64,000 nucleotides of DNA, taken from assembly GCF_036237315.1 (NCBI RefSeq), contig NZ_CP108356.1:4841501-4905500 (forward strand), written 5' to 3'. The translations under genes and the position numbers were made by a program. Shown here piece after piece: positions 1 to 7,998 of this stretch. Origin of the DNA: Streptomyces sp. NBC_01351. Its GTDB lineage: Bacteria > Actinomycetota > Actinomycetes > Streptomycetales > Streptomycetaceae. Position 1 is the stretch's first letter. Every line of letters begins with the position of its first letter. The notes under the pieces are model-generated. The model did no database searches and had not been told where the DNA came from. It was given only the letters and a program-made list of their open reading frames with translations.

Positions 1-258
1 GGACCGGGAGTACGGGTCGAGGTCGCGGACGCGAGCGATCGCGGCCCGGCCCGGCGGCAGGCGGCCGGCGACGAGACCAACGGCCGCGGCCTGGAACTGG
101 TGGACGGCCTGGCGGACCGGTGGGGCTGGCAGCGTGAGGGTGCGGGCAAGCGGATCTGGTGCGAGGTCGACTGCGCGGAGAAGGCGCCTTCGGGCGGGGC
201 TTCCGGCGGCCCGTCGAAAATTCACCCTTCCAACCGGGAACCACACGTGTACCTCTAA
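1..258 (+). CDS. C-terminal part of an ATP-binding anti-sigma-type regulatory protein (partial)
   Basis: Frame 1 is open from the window edge to a TAA at 256-258, giving 85 visible residues; the start lies outside the window. The stretch NGRGLELVDGLADRWGWQ is the G2-box-like end of the HATPase_c_2 fold found in RsbW/SpoIIAB-type anti-sigma factors and the many small Streptomyces ATP-binding regulators. Those proteins usually end soon after this point, as here, apart from a short Gly/Ser-rich tail. In the family, the domain binds ATP and sequesters a sigma factor or phosphorylates an antagonist. Which partner it has cannot be told from the fragment. Confidence 0.7.
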   Translation, partial: GPGVRVEVADASDRGPARRQAAGDETNGRGLELVDGLADRWGWQREGAGKRIWCEVDCAEKAPSGGASGGPSKIHPSNREPHVYL

Positions 259-451
259 CGAGATATTGACGATCTGTCACATCTTGATCACCCTGGTGTG
301 GAGCGATTCGACGCGAGGGGACGCCAAGGGCCTGCCTTGACGAGTGCGGGTCGCGGGGTGGCGGCCGCCGTGCCGCGCTCGGGGCGTGCATGCGCGCCGC
401 CGCCACCCGCAGTACTTCCGTCGGTCGGCGGCACCGGGGAGCGTCACCGGT
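259..451. other. Intergenic region with a weak inverted repeat
   Basis: About 190 bases between the end of the ATPase gene and the convergent gene at 452-922. Arms of ten bases (GGGTGGCGGC at 356-365, its complement at 399-408) enclose a 33-base loop and could act as a transcription terminator. No credible coding sequence was seen. Confidence 0.3.
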
Positions 452-922
452 TCAGGCTGCCGAGGACCCCGTGACCTGGGCCGCGACCAGTCGAAATCGC
501 TGCAGGACATCCAGATAGTGGCCCCGGGCGGGATCCTGAGCGGCCGTCAATGCCCTCGCCGGCGTCGGCGCGATGTGCAGGCCGGCCAGCTCCTCCGCCG
601 CCGAAAGAACCGCCTCGGCGAGCTCGGCCCGACTGACCTGTGCCACGGGTCCGGAACGGCCCGCCACGGTGATCGTCTTCCTCTTCATCCGGAAACCGAG
701 CCCGAACGAAGAGTCGATACCGCTGAACGACGCGCTGCTGGACCGCCTGGTCAGCAGCCCGGTGAGGGATTCGAGAAGCTCGGGTACGGAGAGGTACAGC
801 ATCATCCCCTGGTCGGGCACGTGCCCGACGGAGCTCGCCTCGCCCAGCGGGCCGGAGACGAGGATGTCGCCGAGGTCGAACCCGTTGGCTTCCCCCTGGT
901 CGGGGCGGACGGTGAATCTCAT
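452..922 (-). CDS. Hypothetical protein, 156 aa
   Basis: A conserved-looking small soluble protein that I do not recognise. Start chosen at ATG 922 (N-terminus MRFTVRP); the frame stays open upstream but the upstream residues are Pro/Arg/Thr-rich and look non-coding, and a GTG two codons earlier (928) is an alternative. The sequence mixes beta-strand-like segments with an Ala-rich helix near residues 110-120. It has no signal peptide and no membrane segment. It stands alone on the minus strand, converging on the preceding ATPase gene, so the neighbours give no clue to function. Confidence 0.55.
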   Translation of the reverse strand: MRFTVRPDQGEANGFDLGDILVSGPLGEASSVGHVPDQGMMLYLSVPELLESLTGLLTRRSSSASFSGIDSSFGLGFRMKRKTITVAGRSGPVAQVSRAELAEAVLSAAEELAGLHIAPTPARALTAAQDPARGHYLDVLQRFRLVAAQVTGSSAA

Positions 923-1119
923 GATCACGGGCGGCCGGGCCCTTCGGTGTCGGCGAGCAGGGACCGCACGTGTGGAAGGGTGCGATCTGTTCAGGGTAGA
1001 GCTTGGGTGAGCCAGGTGGATGCGCCGTTGGTCCCGTTCGGTGGTGGTGTGGAGGGGTGGGTAGGGGCCGTTGCGTGAGCAAGGAGGTGGGGTCCGTCTG
1101 GTCTTCGTCGACACGGAGT

Positions 1120-1144
1120 AAGTAGGCCGGATTCTGGCCTACTT
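1120..1144. promoter_or_regulatory. Perfect inverted repeat upstream of the VOC gene
   Basis: Nine-base arms AAGTAGGCC (1120-1128) and GGCCTACTT (1136-1144) are separated by seven bases, about 75 bases before the start of the VOC gene. The symmetry and position suit a repressor operator; a short hairpin is also possible. Confidence 0.4.
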
Positions 1145-1219
1145 GCTGGCTACAGTCGGGTTTGGACGTGAGGGTGTGCGGACGGGATGCGTTCGGTGGC
1201 GGAGAAGGAGTGGACAGGC

Positions 1220-1630
1220 ATGTTGCGAGGGCTCACCACCGTCAGCTTCTGGGCTGAGGATCTGGACGCGGCCAAGCGCTGGTACGCCGAACTGTTGGGC
1301 GCGGAGCCCTACTTCGAGCGGCCCGGGTATGCCGAGTTCCGGCTGGGGGACTACCAGCACGAGCTCGGGCTGATCGACCGTCGGTACGCGCCCGGTGGTG
1401 GCAAGGAGGCCGGTCCGGGCGGGGCCGTCGTGTACTGGCACGTGGACGACGTGCAGGCCGTTTTCGAGAAGCTGCTGGCCATGGGGGCTGAGGAGTACGA
1501 GGGGCCGGTCGAGCGTGGGCCGGGGTTCGTCACCGCTTCGGTGGTCGATCCCTTCGGCAATGTTCTGGGCGTCATGTACAACGCGCACTACCTGGAGATC
1601 CTGGGTGAGACGGGCGCGGCGGACGCGTGA
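1220..1630 (+). CDS. VOC (glyoxalase/bleomycin-resistance) family protein, 136 aa
   Basis: A single vicinal-oxygen-chelate module: two beta-alpha-beta-beta-beta halves with the typical opening TVSFWAEDLDAAKRWYAELLG and closing VDPFGNVLGVMYN. Members are metal-dependent lyases, dioxygenases or drug-binding proteins; the substrate cannot be inferred here. ATG 1220 was chosen because the fold begins within a few residues of it and a purine-rich stretch (GGAGAAGGAG near 1201-1210) lies upstream. Its stop codon overlaps the GTG of the next gene, so it heads a three-gene translationally coupled cluster (1220-2576). A 25-base palindrome precedes it. Confidence 0.75.
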   Translation: MLRGLTTVSFWAEDLDAAKRWYAELLGAEPYFERPGYAEFRLGDYQHELGLIDRRYAPGGGKEAGPGGAVVYWHVDDVQAVFEKLLAMGAEEYEGPVERGPGFVTASVVDPFGNVLGVMYNAHYLEILGETGAADA

Positions 1631-2076
1631 GCGGTCGGGGGTGGGGGCCTGACCGCCCCGAGTCGGCCTTTGGTCGGCCGTCGCTCGTGCCGGCCGGTGC
1701 GGGCCGGGTGGTGTGGGCGGAGGGGCCGGAAGCGTCGGAGGCGTCGGAGGCCCGTGATGTTGCCCATCGGTACGGCGTCATACGGGCGCTGCTGGCGGCG
1801 GGGGTCGACTCGGCGCGGGTGCAGGTGTTTCACGAGGCGGAGGGTGGGGGCGCGTACTGGGTCGTCAGCCTGGACGGCGGGCGCACGGCCGTGCTGACCG
1901 ACGACACCGAGGAGTACGTGGGTCATCTGGAGGGGCCTTGGCCGTTCAAGGCGGTGTTCCTCGGGCCTGACGGTACTGATCGAACGGAGATCGATTACTC
2001 CATCGACGTCCTCAAAGGACGGATCCTGAAGTGGTGCACCGAGGCGTCGGACGACAGGTCGGTGGGGGACGCGTGA
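1627..2076 (+). CDS. Hypothetical protein, 149 aa
   Basis: Unrecognised small protein. The GTG start at 1627 overlaps the stop of the VOC gene (GTGA), and its own stop overlaps the GTG of the following gene, so it is the middle of a coupled three-gene cluster. The first 45 residues are rich in Gly, Pro and Ala; the rest (YWVVSLDGGRTAVLTDD, then a Trp-Pro-Phe-Lys segment) looks like a compact beta-rich fold. No signal or membrane segment. Confidence 0.55.
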   Translation: MSGRGWGPDRPESAFGRPSLVPAGAGRVVWAEGPEASEASEARDVAHRYGVIRALLAAGVDSARVQVFHEAEGGGAYWVVSLDGGRTAVLTDDTEEYVGHLEGPWPFKAVFLGPDGTDRTEIDYSIDVLKGRILKWCTEASDDRSVGDA

Positions 2077-2576
2077 CGGGTCAGGACGGGGGTGTTGTGG
2101 AGGTGGTACGGGGTGGATTCCGGCTTGAGAAGGGTGCCACGGGGTTCTCGCACGTGAGTGAGGCGCCGCTCGTCGAGATCGAGGCTCGGGTGTGCCATGC
2201 CGCTTGGTACGCCGCCGCCCTCGCCGCGAACGGGCGGGTCGGGGACTTCGCCGTGCGCTCGTACCCGGACAATTTTCACAGTGCCACGGTTGTCGGTGGG
2301 GACGGGACGCAGCACGTCATGCTGTTCCACGCCCACCAGCCGCTGGTCGCCTTCGTCACCGTGCGGCGGTACTGGTACACCGACGAGTTCCTGGAGCCCC
2401 CGGCGTGGGGCGTCGAGGCGCTCGGTGGTGCCGGGTTCGTGGTGTTGAGTGCGGCGGAGCTGCTGTCGCCGCTCGGTGACTGGGACACCTCCGTGCTGTC
2501 GCCCTCGGAGCTGGGGCAGATCGAGCACTGGGAGCCGGCGAACCTGGGCGCAATGCTCTTCAACGCCTGGGACTGA
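2073..2576 (+). CDS. Hypothetical protein, 167 aa
   Basis: Unrecognised soluble protein. GTG 2073 was chosen because it overlaps the stop of the preceding gene (GTGA) and the residues further upstream in this frame are low-complexity Gly. Aromatic-rich strands such as RRYWYTDEFLEPPAWG and a C-terminal helix ending in MLFNAWD suggest a folded alpha/beta domain. It is the last gene of the coupled cluster that begins with the VOC protein. Confidence 0.55.
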   Translation: MTGQDGGVVEVVRGGFRLEKGATGFSHVSEAPLVEIEARVCHAAWYAAALAANGRVGDFAVRSYPDNFHSATVVGGDGTQHVMLFHAHQPLVAFVTVRRYWYTDEFLEPPAWGVEALGGAGFVVLSAAELLSPLGDWDTSVLSPSELGQIEHWEPANLGAMLFNAWD

Positions 2577-2623
2577 CCCGGCTCGTCCGTGCGTTGTCAG
2601 TGGGGCCGGTCAGGATGGGTGCC

Positions 2624-3268
2624 ATGACGGACGGAACGCAGTGGCTCGCTGAGCGCCAATCCATTACCTACGGCGGATATCGCGTGGTGCTGGCCCGCGG
2701 GCTCGCTCCGGAGGAGCTCACGGGTCGGCTGGCTTCGGCCGTGCTGGACACGACGTGCACGGTCGTGCCGGTCGGGGAGCACACCGGTGATTCCCTGCAG
2801 GAGCTCCTCGACGACCCCGACGGCGATCAGTACGAGTGCCTAGGCCTGCGACTCGGGCGTGCCGGGGACTGGACGTACGCGGTCGCCTACGGCTGCTGGC
2901 AGGGCGAGTTCGGGGAGCTGGAACCGGTCTCGGTCGGCGGTGCGGACGTCTGCCTCCTGGAGTACGAGGAGGAGAACGGCAAGCCGGTGCCGCCGTACTT
3001 CGCCTATGTGCGCGACGGTCGGCTGCTGAGTGGATGCAATCTGCACCTGGACGGCTCGTGGGGTTACGACGGGGTCGACGGCGATCCCGCGACGGCCGGG
3101 CGGTTGCAGGAGCTGCTGACCGCCGCCGGTCTGCCGGGCGATGACCTTGAGCGTCGGGAGGTGCACCGTATCGCGCTGGGAGTCGTCGAGGGGTTCTTCG
3201 GGCTCTCGCTGCCGAGGGAGCCGATCGTGAACGGCAGCCTGCCCGCAGTGGTGTTGGAACCGGTGTAG
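2624..3268 (+). CDS. Hypothetical protein resembling DUF6461, 214 aa
   Basis: The layout recalls the actinobacterial DUF6461 family: a G-x-WTYAVAYG strand pair, a segment reading SWGYDGVDGDP, then a C-terminal helical part ending VVEGFFGLSLPREP. Family function is unknown and the match is from memory. ATG 2624 is the only start leaving no non-coding-looking leader. It is followed at once by a strong terminator (3287-3318), so it probably ends its transcript. Confidence 0.55.
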   Translation: MTDGTQWLAERQSITYGGYRVVLARGLAPEELTGRLASAVLDTTCTVVPVGEHTGDSLQELLDDPDGDQYECLGLRLGRAGDWTYAVAYGCWQGEFGELEPVSVGGADVCLLEYEEENGKPVPPYFAYVRDGRLLSGCNLHLDGSWGYDGVDGDPATAGRLQELLTAAGLPGDDLERREVHRIALGVVEGFFGLSLPREPIVNGSLPAVVLEPV

Positions 3269-3286
3269 GGGCGCAACGGGCTGGGT

Positions 3287-3318
3287 GGTCTCCTGCCCGC
3301 TGGTCCGGGCAGGAGACC
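3287..3318. terminator. Perfect 13-bp stem terminator
   Basis: Arms GGTCTCCTGCCCG (3287-3299) and CGGGCAGGAGACC (3306-3318) with a six-base loop, 18 bases after the stop of the preceding plus-strand gene. No U-tract, as is usual in Streptomyces. The rest of the 3269-3559 gap holds G/C-rich sequence in which I see no gene. Confidence 0.75.
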
Positions 3319-3559
3319 GGGCGATCAGGGGGTCAGCAGGGGCGGATGTGGTAGACGGGGGTCCAAGAGGGCCACCAGTGGTGTGGGGCACGCACCTTGA
3401 GTGCCCGTGAGTCCTGTCCGGTCCCGTCAGCCCCTCCCGTACGCGACCCGGCGCGCGGGGTTCGTTCCGGGCGGCGGCTCCCTGGCCTGGGCGGCCCCGG
3501 ATCCCGGGGTCGGGGGCGCGCGGCGCGGGTGCGCCCCCCGTGGCGGGATGTGGGGCGCC

Positions 3560-5125
3560 TTACGCGTCGTCAGCCGGTCCGGGGACGGGCGAGCGGGGGC
3601 CGGGTGAGCGGAGGCCGGCCGAGAGGCGGCCGGGCGAGAGGCTGATGCGTCGGCGTTCCATGTCCACCGCGAGCAGGGTGACGGGGATGTCGTCCCCGAC
3701 CCGGGCCACGGGACCGGCCTCGCCGGCGTCCGCCGGGGCGGGGAGGTGGATCAGGCCCTCGACGCCCGGTGCCAGTCGGACGAACAGCCCGAAGGGGACC
3801 GAGTGGGTGACGGTGCCCCGCAAGGTGTCGCCCACCCCGTGGGCTTCCATGAACGCACGCCAGGGGTCCGGGCTCATCGCCTTGAGGGACAGGCTCACGC
3901 GCTCCCAGCCGAAGTCGACGTGGAGGACCCGAGCGCGGATCTCCCGGCCGATCGGGGCGACCGCGTCCACCGAATCGAAACGCTCCCAGGACATCTCGGG
4001 GACCCTTAGGAAGCCGAGCCCCCAGCCCTGCGGGTGGTCGAGGTGCACGTGCACCCCGACGTCGTCCAAGCCGCTCGCCACCACGCCCGTGACCACGTCC
4101 CCGACCCGCAGCGACCGCAGCAGGGCCTGGCGTTCGTCCGCCGGGGTGCGGTTCGTGCGCCGGCGGGCCCGTACGACGCCGTCGGCGTCCGGCAGTACGC
4201 CGGCGAGCAGCGGGGGGTGCTCGGCCGAGCGCAGCGGGACCAGTGCGGCACGCCACCCCGGGCCGTGGGTGATGGCCGGGAAGGCGGTGTCGGTGCGGCC
4301 CATCCAGGGCTCGGCGACGCGCCCCGGGCGGATGGTCCCGTCGGCCTCCTGCTGGACGAGCAGGACGAGGTGCTCGGCCGACCGCAGGGTGGCGCGGACG
4401 GAGTCGATGTCCTCGGTGAGGTCCGGCCAGACGGCGAGTACGGCCCGCGGGGCCAGACCCGTGCGTACCGCGGCGATCCCGGCGGAGTCCGTGAGGCGGT
4501 GCCAGCGGTGGGCGTTGGCCACGTACCGCTCCTCCAGCAGGACCCCGCCCCGCTCGGCGACGAGTGAGTGGAGCCGGCTCCAGAAGGCGTCGTCGGCGGC
4601 GGGGAGTTCGTCGGGCTCGTCGAGGGCCGGGTCGTAGGGGGACCGCTCGACCGGTACGACGGTCAGCCCGAGCGCGCGGGCCCGTGCGGCGGCCTCCGGG
4701 TAGGGGCGGGCGCCGCCGACGTAGATGTCGTCGCGCTGTCCGACGTGGAGGAAGAAGCCGTCCTTGGTGTGCAGTCGGCACCAGGCGCCCGCGCGCAGCA
4801 CCATGGCCCGCAGCAGTCCCAGTCCGGTGGCGAGCGGAACGCGCGCCCCGTCGTGGTAGCCGGACAGGTCGGGTGGAAAGAGCCCGGTCAAGCCGCGCCC
4901 TCTCCACCCCCTGCTCTCGGCATGGGAGAAGAAGCCCTCCAGCATCGGACTGCCGACCAGCAGGTGGTCGGCTCCGGCCTCCCGGGCGAAGCCGGTCACC
5001 GCCTCGGCGCAGGCGGCTGCCACCCGTTCCCCGGAGGCGTACGGGATGGCCGTGCCGCCGTGCCGCTCCGCCGCCGGTGGTTCGGCGGGGTCGTACGGGG
5101 TGATCCGGTATACGGAGGGTGCCAC
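3560..5125 (-). CDS. S1 RNA-binding domain protein, 521 aa
   Basis: The C-terminal 200 residues contain two S1-like OB-fold repeats. The first begins LRVGDVVTGVVASGLDDVGV and ends ERVSLSLKAM; the second begins VGDTLRGTVTHSVPFGLFVR and ends ERRRISLSPGRL. The N-terminal ~300 residues form an unrecognised domain with the segments SPMLEGFFSHAESRGW and GFFLHVGQRDDIYVGG. S1 repeats bind single-stranded RNA, so a role on mRNA or the ribosome is likely but unproven. GTG 5125 was chosen because it lies only eight bases beyond the stop of the upstream minus-strand gene and begins VAPSVYRITPYDP; upstream codons overlap that gene. The last 20 residues are Pro/Gly-rich. Confidence 0.75.
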   Translation of the reverse strand: MAPSVYRITPYDPAEPPAAERHGGTAIPYASGERVAAACAEAVTGFAREAGADHLLVGSPMLEGFFSHAESRGWRGRGLTGLFPPDLSGYHDGARVPLATGLGLLRAMVLRAGAWCRLHTKDGFFLHVGQRDDIYVGGARPYPEAAARARALGLTVVPVERSPYDPALDEPDELPAADDAFWSRLHSLVAERGGVLLEERYVANAHRWHRLTDSAGIAAVRTGLAPRAVLAVWPDLTEDIDSVRATLRSAEHLVLLVQQEADGTIRPGRVAEPWMGRTDTAFPAITHGPGWRAALVPLRSAEHPPLLAGVLPDADGVVRARRRTNRTPADERQALLRSLRVGDVVTGVVASGLDDVGVHVHLDHPQGWGLGFLRVPEMSWERFDSVDAVAPIGREIRARVLHVDFGWERVSLSLKAMSPDPWRAFMEAHGVGDTLRGTVTHSVPFGLFVRLAPGVEGLIHLPAPADAGEAGPVARVGDDIPVTLLAVDMERRRISLSPGRLSAGLRSPGPRSPVPGPADDA

Positions 5126-5133
5126 GCCGTGAT

Positions 5134-5856
5134 CTAGCCGCCGCAGATCACGTCGTACGGGCGGCCGACGGCGATGGTGAGCTCCATCGGCTCCTTGGTT
5201 CCCGCCGGGCACTCGTTCTTCGTCTTGACGAGGCCGAGCACCTTGTAGGTGCCCTTTGCGGCGCCGGCGCAGGGGACTTCCTGGGCCTGGTCGGTCACGC
5301 AGTCGCCCTTCACCAGCTGTCCGCCGCCGGCGCCCGCGTCACCGGGGTGGTCGTTGGAGAGGTTGCGGCCACACACGGTGTTGGTGGGGATGCCGCTGCT
5401 CTTGCCGCCGCCGTAGGAGATGCTGACCTCGATCATCAGGTCGGTGCCGGCCGGGCACTGGATCGACCCGGGGAAGAGGCTGGCGTCCTTGATGTCGATC
5501 GCCTTGAAGGTGGCGCCGGTGGCGGTGCACTTCTGCGGCCGGTAGCCGTCGGGCTGGTTGTCCGGGTCCGGGCCGCCGCAGTCGCCGACCTTCCAGGTGC
5601 TGGAGGTGTCGGAGGAGGACTCCGGGTTGCCGGGGTCGGAGGCCTTGGCGGAGGGGGTGGCCGGGCTGGAGGCCGACGTCGAGGGCTTGCCGTCGTCCTT
5701 CTTGCCGTCCTCGAGGAGCATCCTGGAGGCGCCGTAGAGGCCGGCGATGACCAGGAAGATGATCACGAGGGTGGCGGCGGTGTTGCTCCGGCGGGGTGCC
5801 GGGGGCTGGGGCGGGGGCGGGGGTGGGTACTGCGGAACCTGGTATGGGTTTGCCAT
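5134..5856 (-). CDS. LppU/SCO3897-like membrane-anchored protein, 240 aa
   Basis: Starts MANPYQVPQY with a poly-Pro run, then one membrane helix (about residues 27-45), then a Lys/Asp/Ser/Thr-rich linker and a secreted domain with about eight cysteines. The double pattern of a Cys-containing unit ending in TYKVLGLVKTKNECP and a terminal DVICGG resembles the LppU family of actinobacterial cell-envelope proteins, whose function is not established. ATG 5856 has an ideal AGGAGG site four bases upstream. The S1-domain gene follows within nine bases and is probably cotranscribed. Confidence 0.7.
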   Translation of the reverse strand: MANPYQVPQYPPPPPPQPPAPRRSNTAATLVIIFLVIAGLYGASRMLLEDGKKDDGKPSTSASSPATPSAKASDPGNPESSSDTSSTWKVGDCGGPDPDNQPDGYRPQKCTATGATFKAIDIKDASLFPGSIQCPAGTDLMIEVSISYGGGKSSGIPTNTVCGRNLSNDHPGDAGAGGGQLVKGDCVTDQAQEVPCAGAAKGTYKVLGLVKTKNECPAGTKEPMELTIAVGRPYDVICGG

Positions 5857-6043
5857 CGCTCCTCCTGGGGGGCGGTGGTTGGGACCGGGGGATATGACGC
5901 GCGAACGGTGACGCGTCATGAACACCTCATGGTTCCACCGAGGAGTGACAATCGAGCGGCCGGGGTCCCCGGGGGCCCGGGGGTGCTCCGGTCGCCGCGC
6001 TCGTCGCTCCCGACGCGTCCCGCTTCGCCCGCCCCCGCCCGGC

Positions 6044-6970
6044 TCAGAGGATGGCCACCGGGGCGACCGGGGTGCCCACCGCGCCGACGAACGGTTCCGG
6101 CATCGCGGAGAGGAAGAAGGCGTACCGGTTTTCTTCTGCACAGGCTGTGGACAACTTTTCGAGGTTCCAGTTCTGACCCTGGTGCATGCCCATCTCCACC
6201 AGGTCCAGGGCGTGCACCGGCAGCCAGAGGTTCTCGATCTCCGGCGGGAAGATCTCGAAGGTGAGGGTGTCGTTGGCGACGGCAGCGACGTCCCGGGCGT
6301 GGAACCACTCCGGCGTACGGACGGACAGCCCGGGGGACGGGAAGCCGTAGCCGTGCTTGTCGCCCGCCAGGTAGACCTGGATCTGGCCGGTGCGCACCAG
6401 GACGATGTCCCCCGCGCGGACGGTGACCCCGCCGAACTCCTCGGCCTCGGCGAGGTCCTCGGGGGTGACGGCGTGGCCGCCCGGGAGGCGGTCTTGGCCC
6501 TTCGCGCGGGCCACGTCGAGGAGGACGCCGCGCGAGACGATGTGCCCGGCCTTGTCGATGCCGCTGAACTCGGCGCGCCCGTGCGCGGTGATCGAGCCGG
6601 CCGGGCGGCCGTTGTAGATCCGGCCCGAGTGCGAGACGTGCGTGAGGGCGTCCCAGTGGGTGCCCGCCTGGAGGCCCATGGTCACGGCGTCGTCGCTGCA
6701 CGCCACCGTCCCCGGCCCGAAGAGCTCCTGGTTGATCTGCACCATCGTGTGCAGCGGGTTGATCCGGCCGGGGATCATGCCGACCTGGACCCCGTCCTCC
6801 TTGAGGGGGAGGGCGAGCGGTATCCGGCGGCCGCTGCGGATCTCCGCCGCGGCGGCCCGGACGACCTCGTCGGTGATGAGGTTGAGGGCGCCGATCTCGT
6901 CATCGGCGCCCCAGCGGCCCCAGTTGTTGACGCGCTTGGCGATGTCGTGGAACTCGGCGGGCAGGGTCAT
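6044..6970 (-). CDS. Cyclase family protein (Kynurenine formamidase/cyclase fold), 308 aa
   Basis: The metal-binding signature of the cyclase/KynB fold is present as GTHWDALTH, followed by the conserved SRGVLLDVAR and VRAGDIVLVRTG strands. Characterised relatives hydrolyse amides or lactones, or close polyketide rings. ATG 6970 has AAGGAG about 11 bases upstream; an in-frame ATG at 7024, just inside the operator region, would add 18 residues. It is divergent from the SDR/acyl-CoA dehydrogenase/alcohol dehydrogenase operon, and a CTGACG-N3-CGTCAG-type operator (7042-7056) lies between them, so it is probably part of the same catabolic regulon, perhaps for ring opening of a substrate. Confidence 0.8.
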   Translation of the reverse strand: MTLPAEFHDIAKRVNNWGRWGADDEIGALNLITDEVVRAAAAEIRSGRRIPLALPLKEDGVQVGMIPGRINPLHTMVQINQELFGPGTVACSDDAVTMGLQAGTHWDALTHVSHSGRIYNGRPAGSITAHGRAEFSGIDKAGHIVSRGVLLDVARAKGQDRLPGGHAVTPEDLAEAEEFGGVTVRAGDIVLVRTGQIQVYLAGDKHGYGFPSPGLSVRTPEWFHARDVAAVANDTLTFEIFPPEIENLWLPVHALDLVEMGMHQGQNWNLEKLSTACAEENRYAFFLSAMPEPFVGAVGTPVAPVAIL

Positions 6971-7041
6971 GGGCGTCGACGGCTCCTTGTGTAGAGAAGG
7001 CCACGAGGGCTTGTGCTCCGGCATCACGGTGCCCCTAGAAT

Positions 7042-7056
7042 CTAACGGTCCGTCAG
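7042..7056. promoter_or_regulatory. Catabolic regulon operator, copy 1 (CTAACGGTCCGTCAG)
   Basis: Matches the CTGACG-N3-CGTCAG palindrome at 11 of 12 arm positions. It sits between the divergent cyclase and SDR genes, 22 bases before the GTG of the SDR gene. A TAGAAT hexamer at 7036-7041 that could be a plus-strand -10 box abuts it, as expected for repression. Confidence 0.75.
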
Positions 7057-7078
7057 AAATCGCGGGAAGGGGCCGGAC

Positions 7079-7990
7079 GTGGGGAACTTCTTGGCAGGCA
7101 AGGTCGTCGCCGTCACCGGCGCCGGCCGGGGCATCGGGCGGGCCGTGGCACTCGCCGCGGCCGCCGAGGGCGCCAAGGTCGTCGTCAACGACTACGGGGT
7201 GGGCATCGAGGGCGGCGAGCCGACGAGCGAGATCGCCGACGGCGTGGTGAAGGAGATCCTCGCCGCCGGCGGAGAGGCCGTCGCCGTCGCCGACGACATC
7301 TCCACCATGGCGGGCGGCCAGCGCATCGTCGACACGGCGCTCGCGCAGTACGGGCGCATCGACGGGGTCGTGTGCGTCGCGGGCATCCTGCGCGAGCGGA
7401 TGCTGTTCAACATGTCCGAAGAGGAGTGGGACCCCGTCGTCGCCACCCACCTCAAGGGCACGTTCACCGTCTTCCGAGCCGCCTCCGCCGTGATGCGCAA
7501 GCAGGGCACCGGCACGCTCATCGGCTTCACCAGCGGCAACCACCAGGGCTCCGTCGCCCAGGCCAACTACAGCGCCGCCAAGGGCGGGATCATCTCCCTC
7601 GTCCGCTCCGCCGCCCTCGGGCTGGCCAAGTACGGGGTCACGGCCAACGCCGTCGCACCCGTCGCCCGGACCCGGATGTCGGCCAACGTCCCCATGGAAC
7701 TCAAGGAGATCGGCGAGCCCGAGGACGTCGCCGCCCTGGTCACCTACCTGCTCAGCGACCGCGCCAGGGCCGAGGACATCACCGGGCAGGTCTACACGAT
7801 CGCCGGCCCCAAGATCGCCGTCTGGGCGCAGCCGCGCGAACTGCGCGCCGGATACGCCGAGGGCTCCTGGACCCCGGAGAAGATCGCCGACTTCCTGCCC
7901 GGGACCGTCGGCAAGGACCCCATGCCGATGCTCGCGCAGCTGGAGGCCATGGCCAAGGCGGCGGCCGCCAAGGACCGCCCCAACGCGTAA
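7079..7990 (+). CDS. SDR family oxidoreductase, 303 aa
   Basis: Classical short-chain dehydrogenase: nucleotide-binding TGAGRGIG near residue 13, an active-site YSAAK, and a C-terminal extension of about 50 residues beyond the usual length (SWTPEKIADFLPG). The D-to-V-NDYG segment after the glycine motif resembles the hydroxyacyl-CoA dehydrogenase domain of multifunctional beta-oxidation enzymes (17-beta-HSD type 4-like). It probably oxidises a hydroxyacyl-CoA or alcohol intermediate with NAD(P). First gene of an operon with an acyl-CoA dehydrogenase (8-base gap) and an alcohol dehydrogenase. GTG 7079 follows GGGAAGGGG, and an operator lies just upstream. Confidence 0.85.
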   Translation: MGNFLAGKVVAVTGAGRGIGRAVALAAAAEGAKVVVNDYGVGIEGGEPTSEIADGVVKEILAAGGEAVAVADDISTMAGGQRIVDTALAQYGRIDGVVCVAGILRERMLFNMSEEEWDPVVATHLKGTFTVFRAASAVMRKQGTGTLIGFTSGNHQGSVAQANYSAAKGGIISLVRSAALGLAKYGVTANAVAPVARTRMSANVPMELKEIGEPEDVAALVTYLLSDRARAEDITGQVYTIAGPKIAVWAQPRELRAGYAEGSWTPEKIADFLPGTVGKDPMPMLAQLEAMAKAAAAKDRPNA

Positions 7991-7998
7991 GGGGTGAC

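Noticed and set aside
5881..5930. GTGACGCGTCATG near 5907-5920 as a regulon operator
   Set aside because: The half-sites have no three-base spacer and the outer bases do not match; it lies upstream of the LppU-like gene, which has no link to the pathway.
6146..6154. TGTGGACAA in the cyclase gene as a control element
   Set aside because: It encodes conserved residues of the protein and has no partner site.
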